Shown here piece after piece: positions 34,169-42,418 of a stretch of DNA of 64,000 bases. Source of the stretch: JACXVD01 sp020446665 (GTDB lineage Bacteria > Pseudomonadota > Alphaproteobacteria > Sphingomonadales > Sphingomonadaceae); contig JAWKXQ010000002.1 of the NCBI GenBank assembly GCA_041396905.1, forward strand, positions 124,001 to 188,000, written 5' to 3'. Within the stretch, counting starts at the first letter, position 1, and every line of letters starts with the position of its first letter. The notes under the pieces are model-generated. The model was not told where the DNA came from. It made no database searches and saw only the letters and a program-made list of their open reading frames with translations. The position numbers and the translations under genes are program-made.

Positions 34169-34201
34169 ACCTCGAAAGCGCGATTTATGGGTCCGCACCC
34201 T
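34169..34201. repeat. Inverted repeat, outer arm (upstream of FkbM)
   Basis: Begins CCTCGAAAGCGCGATTTATG and ends GGTCCGCACCCTA. On the plus strand it reads LESAIYGSAP before a TAA stop. Together with 33935-33967 it encloses 201 bases. The plus-strand frame running into it reads LLALSHFASNLESAIYGSAP, which looks like an alternative N-terminus of the same protein family. Confidence 0.9.
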
Positions 34202-34563
34202 AACAGGGTCGCGTCATATGATTTGCCTCCCGGCCCATGCTCCCGATGGCCCTGCTTCTGGCCTGCTATAGAGGTGCTGGCGCATTTTCCTACAGGCAGG
34301 CCAGCTGCTATTGCCTGTGCATGGTTCCCCTGCCTTCTGCCATGCCGACGGAATGCCCGCCGCCCGGGCGGCGCTGCTCCCCTCGTGCACAGCGGGATTT
34401 TTTCGCCTCTGGACAGTGTGACAAGTGTGACAGCCGTGCTCTGCCTGCGACGAATGGACAGGCTGGCGGGCGCAATCCGTTCAGCAAACATGATGCCAAG
34501 ATGAACAAAGGCCTTACCAAATCGTTCACAATCAGGACAGCCAGGATGAACTAGAAGCGAATC
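34202..34563. other. Intergenic stretch without a recognised gene
   Basis: ORFs on both strands here have no family features. The stretch may hold the promoter of the RcnB-like gene; a TGTGACAAGTGTGACAG direct repeat (about 34418-34434) is the only notable motif. Nothing else is supported. Confidence 0.5.
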
Positions 34564-34608
34564 ATGAATGAAAGCCGCATGGTGGAACGGCATGGATGGA
34601 GAGCCGCT

Positions 34609-35604
34609 ATGACCTTGAAGACCTTGTTGAAATCCAGTGCGATGGCGGCGGTTGCTGCTGCCATGGGCCTGACCGCCATTCCCTCCGCCGCCTCTGCTGC
34701 GGATGATAGCCGGCGCGGCAACTGGGAAAGCCGCGGTGGCGGTAAAGCGGCCAGCGCGCGATCAGAATCGCGCCCGGTGCAGCGGCCGGAGCGCAGCTAC
34801 AAGGCGCCGCAGCGGGTTGCCCCCTCGCCCCCCATGCGCGCTTCCCGCCCGGAACCGCGCAGTGCACCTGCTGTCCAGAGCCCGCGTGTTGAGCGCCGCG
34901 CAACCATGAGCGATGACGGCTCCGGTTTCGACCGCCGCATCCAGCGGCGTGTGGAACGCCGGACAGATCGCCGGGAGGATCGCCGCACGCCGGATGTCGC
35001 CCGGACTCCGCCGATCAGCAGCCCTCAGGTGGCCGGCACGGATCGCCGTGGTGATCGCAGCTATCGTGGTGATCGCAGCGGTGATCGCAGCTATCGTGAT
35101 GGTCGCCGCTCTGGCAGCTATAGCGACACGCGTCGCAACGGCACCTATCGCGATACGCGCCGCGATGGCACTTACCGCGATGGCTATCGCGACGGTCGCC
35201 GGGTGGATCGCCGTGATGACCGCCGCGATACACGCAGTGCCTACCGCTCCGGCTATCGTGACGGGCGCAGCACTGGCTATCGGGACGATCATCGCCGGTG
35301 GGACCGCCGCTGGCGCGATAATCGCCGCTACAACTGGTACAATTATCGCCAGTCAAACCGCAGCCATTACCGCCTGGGCCGTTACTACGCCCCCTATCGG
35401 GACTACTACTACAGCCGCGTTTCCATTGGTTTCTTCATGGACTCGCTGTTCTATTCGAACCGCTACTGGGTGAGCGACCCCTGGCAGTATCGCCTGCCGC
35501 CCGTCTATGGCCCCTATCGCTGGGTGCGCTATTATGACGATGTGATGCTGGTGAATGTCTATACCGGCGAAGTGGTGGACGTGATCTACGACTTCTTTTG
35601 GTAA
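34609..35604 (+). CDS. RcnB-family exported protein with long Arg/Asp/Tyr repeat region
   Basis: A 331-residue periplasmic protein. The ATG at 34609 (MTLKTLLKSSAMAAVAAAMG) follows GGAGAG and gives a signal peptide ending ASA. Residues about 25-120 are Arg/Pro/Ser-rich. About 120-240 are a low-complexity repeat of R, D, G, Y and S (for example RRNGTYRDTRRDGTYRDGYR), coded by related tandem triplet blocks. The C-terminal 80 residues carry the RcnB-like motif (YYAPYRDYYYSRVSIGFF ... YRLPPVYGPYRWVRYYDDVMLVNVYTGEVVDVIYDFFW). RcnB tunes nickel/cobalt efflux in E. coli, but most alphaproteobacterial relatives are uncharacterised. Confidence 0.82.
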   Translation: MTLKTLLKSSAMAAVAAAMGLTAIPSAASAADDSRRGNWESRGGGKAASARSESRPVQRPERSYKAPQRVAPSPPMRASRPEPRSAPAVQSPRVERRATMSDDGSGFDRRIQRRVERRTDRREDRRTPDVARTPPISSPQVAGTDRRGDRSYRGDRSGDRSYRDGRRSGSYSDTRRNGTYRDTRRDGTYRDGYRDGRRVDRRDDRRDTRSAYRSGYRDGRSTGYRDDHRRWDRRWRDNRRYNWYNYRQSNRSHYRLGRYYAPYRDYYYSRVSIGFFMDSLFYSNRYWVSDPWQYRLPPVYGPYRWVRYYDDVMLVNVYTGEVVDVIYDFFW

Positions 35605-35650
35605 GCCCGCCACTCTCCCGGCCGTGAGAGTGGCACCGCCGGGAAAGCAA

Positions 35651-35682
35651 ACCCCCGCCTTGCAGCAATGCCGGGCGGGGGT
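35651..35682. terminator. Bidirectional terminator hairpin
   Basis: ACCCCCGC and GCGGGGGT form an 8-bp G+C stem between the convergent RcnB-like and cytochrome b561 genes. On the minus side it is followed by TTTGCTTTCC. Confidence 0.6.
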
Positions 35683-35689
35683 CTGTCTG

Positions 35690-36238
35690 TCAGGCCTTTG
35701 GCGTGCCGAAGGGCAGCATGCGGAACAGGTTCCCGTCCTTGTCCAGGACTGTATGCTTCAGCGCACCCAGAACGTGAATGACGATCAGGATCAGCATCAT
35801 CTTGCCGATCAGCCCATGGGTTTCACCGATCTGCTCGCTCATCGCTTCATTCTTGGCAACGGGCAGCGCAGGCAGATTGGCCATGCCCCACATATCCACC
35901 CCATATCCGGCAAAGGAGCTGGCCAGCCATCCACCGATCGGCAGACCGATCAGCATGACATAGAAAATCACATGGATCGCCTTGGCCAGTGCCTTCTCCC
36001 ACCCGGCGAGATGCGCCGCCAATTCCGGCGGCTTCTTCGTGAAACGCCAAAGCAACCGCGCGAGGCTAAGCACCAGAATGGCAATGCCCAGCGCCTTGTG
36101 CTGTCCGATCCAGTAGAACTTGTCAGCCCCCTCGGCATGTTCGAAATTCTCGGCAAGCCGCCAGTTCACGATAACGGCGACGGCAATCACCCAGTGCAAC
36201 AACATGGCGACCTTGGAATAACGGGCATTGGTGTTCAT
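35690..36238 (-). CDS. Cytochrome b561-type membrane protein
   Basis: A 182-residue di-haem b-type membrane protein. The ATG at 36238 (MNTNARYSKVAMLLHWVIAVAV) is chosen over a longer frame. Four TM helices are visible: MLLHWVIAVAVIVNW, HKALGIAILVLSLARLLW, AIHVIFYVMLIGLPIGGW and HGLIGKMMLILIVIHVLGALKH. The haem-ligand histidines sit in LLHWV, GQHKALG, IHVIFY and THGLIG/IHVLGALKH. It likely passes electrons between quinol and a periplasmic acceptor, or dissipates superoxide, as proposed for CybB-type proteins. Confidence 0.92.
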   Translation of the reverse strand: MNTNARYSKVAMLLHWVIAVAVIVNWRLAENFEHAEGADKFYWIGQHKALGIAILVLSLARLLWRFTKKPPELAAHLAGWEKALAKAIHVIFYVMLIGLPIGGWLASSFAGYGVDMWGMANLPALPVAKNEAMSEQIGETHGLIGKMMLILIVIHVLGALKHTVLDKDGNLFRMLPFGTPKA

Positions 36239-36336
36239 GGCGTCCCCTCCAGTCAGATTTTGCGCAACATTATCACGCGGCGCAGCACCGGCAAGCATAT
36301 GCTTGCGGCAATCGCCCCGCTTGCTAGGAAGACGGC

Positions 36337-37005
36337 ATGAGCAAGCAAGCCATCATTCCAGATCAACCGGCATTGAAGCGCGTGGGCGCAAAGGTGCGCA
36401 AGCGGCTCGCAGAGGATCCGCTGGCCTATAAGGTCGAGACAGATGTAGCGGAAATCTTCGCCGTCGGAGATTTCCTCTCCCCCGGTGAATGCGAGCGGCT
36501 GGTGAACATGATCGACGCCGTGGCCGAGCCGAGCAAGCTGTTCGAAACGCCCTATTCCCAAGGGTTCCGCACATCCTATTCGGGCGATCTTGACCCAACC
36601 GATCCCTTTGTCATCGGCATATCACGCCGGATTGACGATTTCATGGGCATTGCGCCTGAACTGGGCGAGAGCATCCAGGGCCAGCGCTATGCGCCGGGGC
36701 AGGAATTCAAGCCGCATAATGACTGGTTCTATACCGACCAACCCTATTGGGAGGCAGAGAACAAGCGCGGCGGGCAGCGTTGCTGGACCGCCATGGCCTT
36801 TCTCAACGCGGTGGAGGAAGGCGGTGACACCCACTTCACCGAGGTCGGTATCAAGATCGCCCCGCAGCCGGGCGCGCTGCTGGTGTGGAACAATGCCTTA
36901 CCCGACGGCACGCCCAATGAAGGGACCATGCATGCCGGCACCCCGGTGGTGCGCGGCACCAAATATGTCATCACCAAATGGTATCGAACGCGAAAATGGA
37001 CCTGA
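36337..37005 (+). CDS. 2OG-Fe(II) oxygenase, prolyl 4-hydroxylase-like
   Basis: A 222-residue cytoplasmic dioxygenase. The jelly-roll iron site is His127-x-Asp129 in FKPHNDWFY and His199 in TMHAGTPV, with the 2-oxoglutarate-binding Lys209 in GTKYVITKWYR. This is the full P4Hc set. The substrate, peptide or otherwise, is unknown. Its stop lies 3 bases from the convergent LysRS stop. Confidence 0.92.
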   Translation: MSKQAIIPDQPALKRVGAKVRKRLAEDPLAYKVETDVAEIFAVGDFLSPGECERLVNMIDAVAEPSKLFETPYSQGFRTSYSGDLDPTDPFVIGISRRIDDFMGIAPELGESIQGQRYAPGQEFKPHNDWFYTDQPYWEAENKRGGQRCWTAMAFLNAVEEGGDTHFTEVGIKIAPQPGALLVWNNALPDGTPNEGTMHAGTPVVRGTKYVITKWYRTRKWT

Positions 37006-37008
37006 AAA

Positions 37009-38625
37009 TCAAGGCTTTGCGAGGGCCTCTGCAATCAGTTTGCGGCTGTTCGCCACGCCATAGAGCGCGATAAAGCTGCCCATGCGAGGCCCCTGCGCAC
37101 TACCCAGCAGTGTCTCATAAAGGCATTTGAACCAGTCGCGCAGATTCTCGAAGCCATGGGCTTCATCCTTGCCGATTTCATAGACGACGGTCTGAATATC
37201 CGCCGCGGGCACATCTTCCGCCATTCCGGCCAGTGCCTCGTCCAGCGCCCGCAACGCGTCCGCTTCATTTGGGGCAGGAGCGCGCTTGTTGAGCGTCGGC
37301 GCCACGAAATCGCGATTATAGGCCAACGCGCAATCGACCAGCGCATTCAGTTCGGGATGATGCGCCGGATCGGCATCATGGATGTAATTGCCGAGATAGG
37401 ACCACACCTGCTCGTGATTGGCCTCTGCCCCCAGCACACCGACCAGATTGAGCAGCAAGCCATAGGTCACCGGCAGCGTATCACCCGCGCCCTTGCGCTC
37501 CTCATCGGTCACGCCGAGCAAGTGCCACACCGGATTGCCCAGCTGCTTGTCCAGCTCCTGCTGCGCCAGATTGCCACGGAACTGCCAGTAATCATCCACC
37601 GCACGCGGGATCACGCCCACATGCAGGCTCTTCGCGCTCTTGGGATTGGGGAAGATGTAGAAACCCAGACTGTCATCGCTGCCATAGGTAAGCCATTCCT
37701 CAATCGTCAGGCCATTGCCCTTGGACTTGGAAATCTTCTCCCCATTGGCATCGAGGAATAGCTCGTAAATCAGTCCCTCCGGCTTGCGCCCGCCAAGGAT
37801 CTTGGCGATCTTGCCCGACTGCACGCCGCTATCGGTAAGATCCTTGCCATACATCTCGTAATCGACACCCAGCGCGACCCAGCGCATGGCCCAATCGACC
37901 TTCCATTGCAGCTTGGCCTGCCCACCCAGGATCGACTGTTCGACCGTCTCTCCATCATCTTCGAAACGTACGATACCAGCTTCGGCATCGACGACTTCCA
38001 GCGGCACTTGGAGAACATCGCCGCTCTTCTGGCTGATCGGCAGGACGGGTGAATAGGTCTTGCGCCGTTCCTCGCGCAGGGTCGGCAGCATGACGTCCAT
38101 GATCGCTTGATAATTGCGCAGGACATTGCGCAAAGCCTCATCAAACGCGCCCGAATTATAACGGTCACTCGCAGCCACGAACTCATAGTCAAAGCCGAAC
38201 CGGTCGAGGAATTCGCGCAGCATCCAGTTATTGTGATGAGCAAAACTGGCGTGGCCGGATTCAAAAGGGTCTGGAATGCGGCTGAGCGGCTTGTTGAGAT
38301 TGGCCGTCATCATCTCCTGATTGGGGACATTGTCCGGAACCTTGCGCATCCCGTCCATATCGTCGCTGAAAGCGATCAGCCGCGTGGGATGGCCGCCGGT
38401 CAGCGCTTCATAGGCGCGGCGGACCAGCGTGGTGCGCAACACTTCCTGAAACGTGCCAATATGCGGCAACCCGCTGGGGCCATAGCCGGTTTCAAACACC
38501 ACCGGCACCAGATTACCATCCGCATCACGCTTGCCATTGGGAAAGCGTTTGGCGAGCCGCTGCGCCTCCTGAAAGGGCCAGGCCTTGGAGGTACGAGCGG
38601 CTTCGATCAGCGTGGTGTCAGTCAT
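37009..38625 (-). CDS. lysK: Lysyl-tRNA synthetase, class I
   Basis: A 538-residue class I LysRS, the archaeal-type enzyme that replaces the class II LysS in many alphaproteobacteria. The start is the ATG at 38625 (MTDTTLIEAARTSKAWPFQEA). The HIGH motif is LPHIGT (54-58) in GYGPSGLPHIGTFQE, and KMSKS is KISKSKGNG near residue 297. SDDMDGMRKVP, DWAMRWVALGVDYEMYGKD and the C-terminal helical anticodon domain are as in the family. Length is normal. Confidence 0.97.
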   Translation of the reverse strand: MTDTTLIEAARTSKAWPFQEAQRLAKRFPNGKRDADGNLVPVVFETGYGPSGLPHIGTFQEVLRTTLVRRAYEALTGGHPTRLIAFSDDMDGMRKVPDNVPNQEMMTANLNKPLSRIPDPFESGHASFAHHNNWMLREFLDRFGFDYEFVAASDRYNSGAFDEALRNVLRNYQAIMDVMLPTLREERRKTYSPVLPISQKSGDVLQVPLEVVDAEAGIVRFEDDGETVEQSILGGQAKLQWKVDWAMRWVALGVDYEMYGKDLTDSGVQSGKIAKILGGRKPEGLIYELFLDANGEKISKSKGNGLTIEEWLTYGSDDSLGFYIFPNPKSAKSLHVGVIPRAVDDYWQFRGNLAQQELDKQLGNPVWHLLGVTDEERKGAGDTLPVTYGLLLNLVGVLGAEANHEQVWSYLGNYIHDADPAHHPELNALVDCALAYNRDFVAPTLNKRAPAPNEADALRALDEALAGMAEDVPAADIQTVVYEIGKDEAHGFENLRDWFKCLYETLLGSAQGPRMGSFIALYGVANSRKLIAEALAKP

Positions 38626-38702
38626 GGCACCAGCCCTTTGCGCAAGGCGCGCCCTGTTGCAAGTGCGAAGCGTTGCCATGGGCCTCGTAAGACCCAATCA
38701 AA

Positions 38703-39236
38703 TTATGAAAAGATCGGGCTGATTTCCGGCTGGCACAGCTTGCGATGCAGGCCGGGCATCAGGAACAGATCGGCGATAATCCAGATCATCCAGGCGATCA
38801 GGCCCAAAGCGCCTAGCGGTGGGAAGATAAAGGCCATCACGATGCTGCCGAAAAACAATCCCAATTGTTTCCACGCAGAGCTGGTTGCGCCGAGATAAAA
38901 ACGATGGATGGAAAGCTGCCCGATGAAGAGCCAGATGACATAGGCCAACCAGAGCGGGCGATCCACACCTGCACGCGGCGGCGCAGGGCGGTAGCTTTCC
39001 GAATAGTCGCTGATCCCGCGCTGCGTTGGCTGCCCTTGTCGCTCCGAGCGTTCACGCTCTTGCGCCAGAAAGGCCGCACGTTTGGCCATCATGGCTTCAT
39101 CATTGGCGAGACCCTTGGCAGCGTTGCGATTTGCCTTGCGCAATTGATCGTGTTCATTGATGCGGTTGCCAAAAGCACCACGGCTGGCAGGCATAGCGTC
39201 GCCTTGCGTCAGCCCCTTGCGTCCAAAGCCGCTCAT
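38703..39236 (-). CDS. TM2-domain membrane protein
   Basis: A 177-residue protein. The ATG at 39236 (MSGFGRKGLTQGDAMPASRG) follows AAGGGCAG. The first 90 residues are polar and Arg/Ala-rich, including a coiled-coil-like LRKANRNAAKGLANDEAMMAKRAAFLAQERERSER. The C-terminal TM2 domain has two helices with YVIWLFIGQLSIHRFYLGAT and GLIAWMIWIIADLFLMPGL, the DRF-like IHRFYLG motif and the aspartate in the second span. The family has no settled function. Confidence 0.9.
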   Translation of the reverse strand: MSGFGRKGLTQGDAMPASRGAFGNRINEHDQLRKANRNAAKGLANDEAMMAKRAAFLAQERERSERQGQPTQRGISDYSESYRPAPPRAGVDRPLWLAYVIWLFIGQLSIHRFYLGATSSAWKQLGLFFGSIVMAFIFPPLGALGLIAWMIWIIADLFLMPGLHRKLCQPEISPIFS

Positions 39237-39299
39237 ACTCTGCCCTTCCCCTTGCAAGAGGTGGGCAGATACAAGGTTTTGCTTAAGGTTTTCTTGGCC

Positions 39300-40226
39300 T
39301 CAAAACCAGGCACGCAAGCCAATCAGCAGCTTCACCACATCCGGATCATCCCCCGCAGCGCGGGCAATATCGGCCGTGCGGCCTGCCTTGGCCTCGTATT
39401 CCACCCCAATATAGGGCGCAAATTCGCGAGTGATTTCATAGCGCAAACGCAGGCCCAGCTCCGCCTTGGTCAGGCCAGAGCCAGTCGCCCGTTCGGGAAT
39501 ATCCTGCGCTGAAAATTCAAGCTCTGCGCGCGGCTGCAAGATCAGCCGCTGCGTGATTTTCTGATCATATTCGCCCTCAAACCGAGCTGTCAGATCACCC
39601 CGGTCAGACAAAAACAGCGCCCCGTCCACATGCCACATATAGGGTGCCAGACCCTGCACGCCGAGCACCAGATGACTGCGCGTTTCCGGCTCTATATCCA
39701 GCCGCGCGCCGGTCTGCAGGTCGAAGAAGGGCGTTATGGCATGGCTCCACAAAGCCTGCACTTCTGCGTCCTCGACCGGGCCGCTCAACTCACCCTCGCC
39801 TTCGCTCTTGAGCCAAAGCTTGTCGATGTCGCCGCCATACCAGCCCTGCGCATCCCACAGCCAGCCATCATGTTCTTCGCCCAGTCGCGCCTCCAACCGC
39901 TCGACCATGAGCATGCCGGTCTCCATCCCGCCATTTTCGCGGCCCAGCGCGTCGCGGCTGGGGGCCATGGCCTGTGCGCCCCAGATCGCATCAGCGGCGC
40001 GCTCTGGCCCGGCAAAGGCACGCTCTGGTGGCGGAGCATTGGGCGCAGCGGGGCCATGATCCATGGTGCCGTGATCCATCTTGCCGTGGTCCATCTTGCC
40101 ATGGTCCATCGACTTGGCGGGCGCGGGATCGTGGCCCTTATGCGGGTCATGTGCATCATGGCTCTGCGCGGCCAGCGGGGCCGAGAGGAAAAGCGCCGGA
40201 GCAAGCAACAGAGCAGAGCGCATCAT
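39300..40226 (-). CDS. copB: Copper resistance protein CopB (outer membrane)
   Basis: A 308-residue outer-membrane copper-binding protein. The ATG at 40226 (MMRSALLLAPALFLSAPLAAQ) overlaps the copA stop as ATGA. After the signal peptide comes a His/Met-rich stretch (HDAHDPHKGHD, MDHGKMDHGKMDHGTMDHG), then the CopB barrel (LMVERLEARLGEEHDGWLWDAQGWYGGD, LWSHAITPFFDLQTGAR, KAELGLRLRYEITREFAPYIGVEY, ending RAWF). It works with CopA in the periplasm and outer membrane to sequester or oxidise copper. Confidence 0.95.
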   Translation of the reverse strand: MMRSALLLAPALFLSAPLAAQSHDAHDPHKGHDPAPAKSMDHGKMDHGKMDHGTMDHGPAAPNAPPPERAFAGPERAADAIWGAQAMAPSRDALGRENGGMETGMLMVERLEARLGEEHDGWLWDAQGWYGGDIDKLWLKSEGEGELSGPVEDAEVQALWSHAITPFFDLQTGARLDIEPETRSHLVLGVQGLAPYMWHVDGALFLSDRGDLTARFEGEYDQKITQRLILQPRAELEFSAQDIPERATGSGLTKAELGLRLRYEITREFAPYIGVEYEAKAGRTADIARAAGDDPDVVKLLIGLRAWF

Positions 40227-41926
40227 TTGCCCTCCTCCGGGAAAGGCCGCACTGTCACCACCTGCATCATCCCGGCATGCATGTGATAAAGCAGATGGCA
40301 ATGGAAAGCCCAGTCACCCGGCTCGTTTGCAGTCAGGTCAAAAGTGGCACTGCCGCCCGGCTGCACGATCACCGTATGCTTGCGTGGCTGGAACATGTTG
40401 TGGTCGCGGTCGCCATTGACCAGTTCGAAGAAATGGCCGTGCAGATGGATCGGGTGCGCCATCATCGTGTCGTTGACCAGCTTGACCCGCACCCGCTCAT
40501 CATAGCCGAAGCGGATCGGATCGTCGGTAACGGCAGAAAATTTCCTGCCGTCAAACGACCACATATAGCGTTCCATATTGCCGGTCAGATGGATCTCCAG
40601 CTCACGCTCGACCATGCGGTGCGGGTTCATCCGCGTTGACTTTAAATCGGTATAGCGCAGCACGCGGTGATCGACTTTGTCGAGACCAAGGCCGGGATAA
40701 TCCATCCGGTCCATCGGCATGGCACTGACCATATCCACGCCAGGCCCGGCCTTCACATTTGGGGGCAGCAGCGAAGTATCGCGCATGGAATGGTCCATGC
40801 CGGCCATATCTCCCCCCATGCTGCCCATGCCCATATCAGTCATGGTCAGCGTCGGAATCTCGCGCAACGGCGGCGGCTTTGCCTTATGGCCCGGATGCGA
40901 GGTCAGGCTGGCCCAGCCCATGCCGGAACGATCCATCGCCTCTGCCACGATGGCGTGGCTGCCATGACCGGGTGTCACCACCACGTCATAGATTTCCGCC
41001 ACACCCAGCTGTAATTCCTCGACTTCCACCGGTTTCACATCTTGCCCATCGGCCTGAATCACAGTCAGCGGAAGGCCGGGAATGCGGAAATTGAAGAAGG
41101 TCATGGCGGAACCATTGATGATCCGCAGCCGCACTTTCTCGCCCGGCCGGAAGGCAAATTCCAGCCCGTCTTCCGGCCCATGCCCGTTGACCAGATAGGT
41201 GTAAGTCGCCCCGCTGACATCGGCGATGTCACGTGGGTTCATCCGCATGCCGCCCCACATGCGACGCTCTGCGCCTGACATGTCACCTTCGCTGGCAGTC
41301 TGCATCTGGCGGTTGAAGTAATGCTCCCCGACCTTCAGCTTGCGCATGATCTCATGCGGATGGAGCGGCGTGAACTCGCTCAGCAGCACGACATAATCGC
41401 GATCATATTGCGCGTCAGACCCGTCAGCGGCCTCGATGATCAGCGGGCCGTAATGCCCCGCTTGTTCCTGCAAGCCGGAATGGCTGTGCCACCAATAGGT
41501 CCCCGCCTGCCGGATCGGGAATTCATAGGTGAAGCTTTCATGCGGGCGAATGCCGGGGAAGCTGACGCCGGGCACGCCATCATATTGGAACGGCACCAGC
41601 AAGCCATGCCAGTGGATCGAGCTGTCTTCGTCCAGATGGTTGGTGACGTTCAGCTTGACGTTCTGCCCTTCTTTCAGCCGGATCAGCGGCCCCGGAACCG
41701 TGCCATTGACGCAAAAGGCATGGCCGCTGCGCCCGCCAGTGGAAAAGCGACCGTGGCCGATAGCAAGGTCAATCTCTTTGCCGGAAAGCGTGCCGAACCC
41801 CTTGGCCACATCCCCCATCGACATGCCGCGCGCCCAACCCGGCATGGGCAAGGCAGCCGCAGCCCCCAGAGCGGCAGTGCTGCGGATAAGCTGGCGACGC
41901 GACAAGGACAGTTTGCGTGTTGGCAT
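40223..41926 (-). CDS. copA: Copper resistance multicopper oxidase CopA (Tat-exported)
   Basis: A 567-residue periplasmic laccase-like oxidase that converts Cu(I) to Cu(II). The Tat leader is LSRRQLIRSTAALGAAAALP. Copper ligands are visible in SIHWHGLLVP, WWHSHSG, HPIHLHGHFFELV and HCHLLYHMHAGMMQVV. A Met/His-rich insert (MTDMGMGSMGGDMAGMDHSM) lies near residues 365-385. It is the first gene of copA-copB. The 45-base spacer to csoR carries the CsoR operator, so induction by copper is expected. This is the oxidase CopA, not the P-type ATPase of the same name. Confidence 0.97.
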   Translation of the reverse strand: MPTRKLSLSRRQLIRSTAALGAAAALPMPGWARGMSMGDVAKGFGTLSGKEIDLAIGHGRFSTGGRSGHAFCVNGTVPGPLIRLKEGQNVKLNVTNHLDEDSSIHWHGLLVPFQYDGVPGVSFPGIRPHESFTYEFPIRQAGTYWWHSHSGLQEQAGHYGPLIIEAADGSDAQYDRDYVVLLSEFTPLHPHEIMRKLKVGEHYFNRQMQTASEGDMSGAERRMWGGMRMNPRDIADVSGATYTYLVNGHGPEDGLEFAFRPGEKVRLRIINGSAMTFFNFRIPGLPLTVIQADGQDVKPVEVEELQLGVAEIYDVVVTPGHGSHAIVAEAMDRSGMGWASLTSHPGHKAKPPPLREIPTLTMTDMGMGSMGGDMAGMDHSMRDTSLLPPNVKAGPGVDMVSAMPMDRMDYPGLGLDKVDHRVLRYTDLKSTRMNPHRMVERELEIHLTGNMERYMWSFDGRKFSAVTDDPIRFGYDERVRVKLVNDTMMAHPIHLHGHFFELVNGDRDHNMFQPRKHTVIVQPGGSATFDLTANEPGDWAFHCHLLYHMHAGMMQVVTVRPFPEEGK

Positions 41927-41940
41927 TTTGTGCTCTATAC

Positions 41941-41957
41941 ATACCCCCTAGGGGTAT
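41941..41957. promoter_or_regulatory. CsoR-type operator between copA and csoR
   Basis: ATACCCCCTAGGGGTAT is a near-perfect palindrome matching the known G/C-tract type of CsoR site (TACCCC...GGGGTA) with one extra base. It lies in the spacer between the two divergent genes, where a repressor could block both promoters. Confidence 0.85.
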
Positions 41958-41971
41958 TGGAAGGGCAGAGC

Positions 41972-42247
41972 ATGAACAACGCCACCGATCGGGCCAACAT
42001 CAACCGGCTCAAACGGATTTCAGGCCAGGTGCAAGGCGTCGCCCGGATGGTAGAGGAAGGCCGCTATTGCATCGACATTCTCAACCAGATGCAGGCCATT
42101 CGCTCCGCCCTCGCCCGGGTGGAAAGCGAAGTGTTGAAAGGCCACGCCGCCTGCTGCGTGGCAGAAGCCATTGCCAGCGGTGACGAAGCCGAACAGCGGG
42201 CGAAGTTTGACGAATTGATCGACCTGATGGAACGCCAGCGGCGTTAG
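41972..42247 (+). CDS. csoR: CsoR-family copper-sensing repressor
   Basis: A 91-residue four-helix DUF156 protein. The start ATG at 41972 (MNNATDRANINRLKRISGQVQG) has AAGGGCAGAG upstream. The Cu(I) triad is Cys33 (RYCIDIL), His58 and Cys62 (GHAACCV), which places it with CsoR rather than the nickel sensor RcnR. The NRLKRISGQVQGVARMVE block is the family signature. Copper binding releases it from the operator just upstream, so it should control copA-copB and itself. Confidence 0.94.
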   Translation: MNNATDRANINRLKRISGQVQGVARMVEEGRYCIDILNQMQAIRSALARVESEVLKGHAACCVAEAIASGDEAEQRAKFDELIDLMERQRR

Positions 42248-42418
42248 GTTACAGGCGATCAGACTGTGGAAATGCCATGGCGGCAACGTCATGCCAGAGC
42301 ACCGCATATGGGATGCTCGATTGATCTGCCACCACACGCCTCGCTATCAAATCACCATATCGCTCGACATCAGACCGACAGGGTCTGTATGTTCACGAGC
42401 CATAGGAAGGACCTGCCC

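Noticed and set aside
33703..34203. Plus-strand ORF antisense to FkbM as an independent gene
   Set aside because: Most of it is antisense to the methyltransferase. Only its last 30 codons, which end in the inverted-repeat arm, look like real protein, and these are treated in the inversion finding.
34165..34593. Minus-strand ORF between FkbM and the RcnB-like gene
   Set aside because: No domain, signal peptide or ribosome site; it overlaps the inverted-repeat arm antisense.
40223..41926. P-type copper ATPase
   Set aside because: Although also called CopA, the protein has multicopper oxidase His motifs and a Tat leader, and no ATPase motifs.
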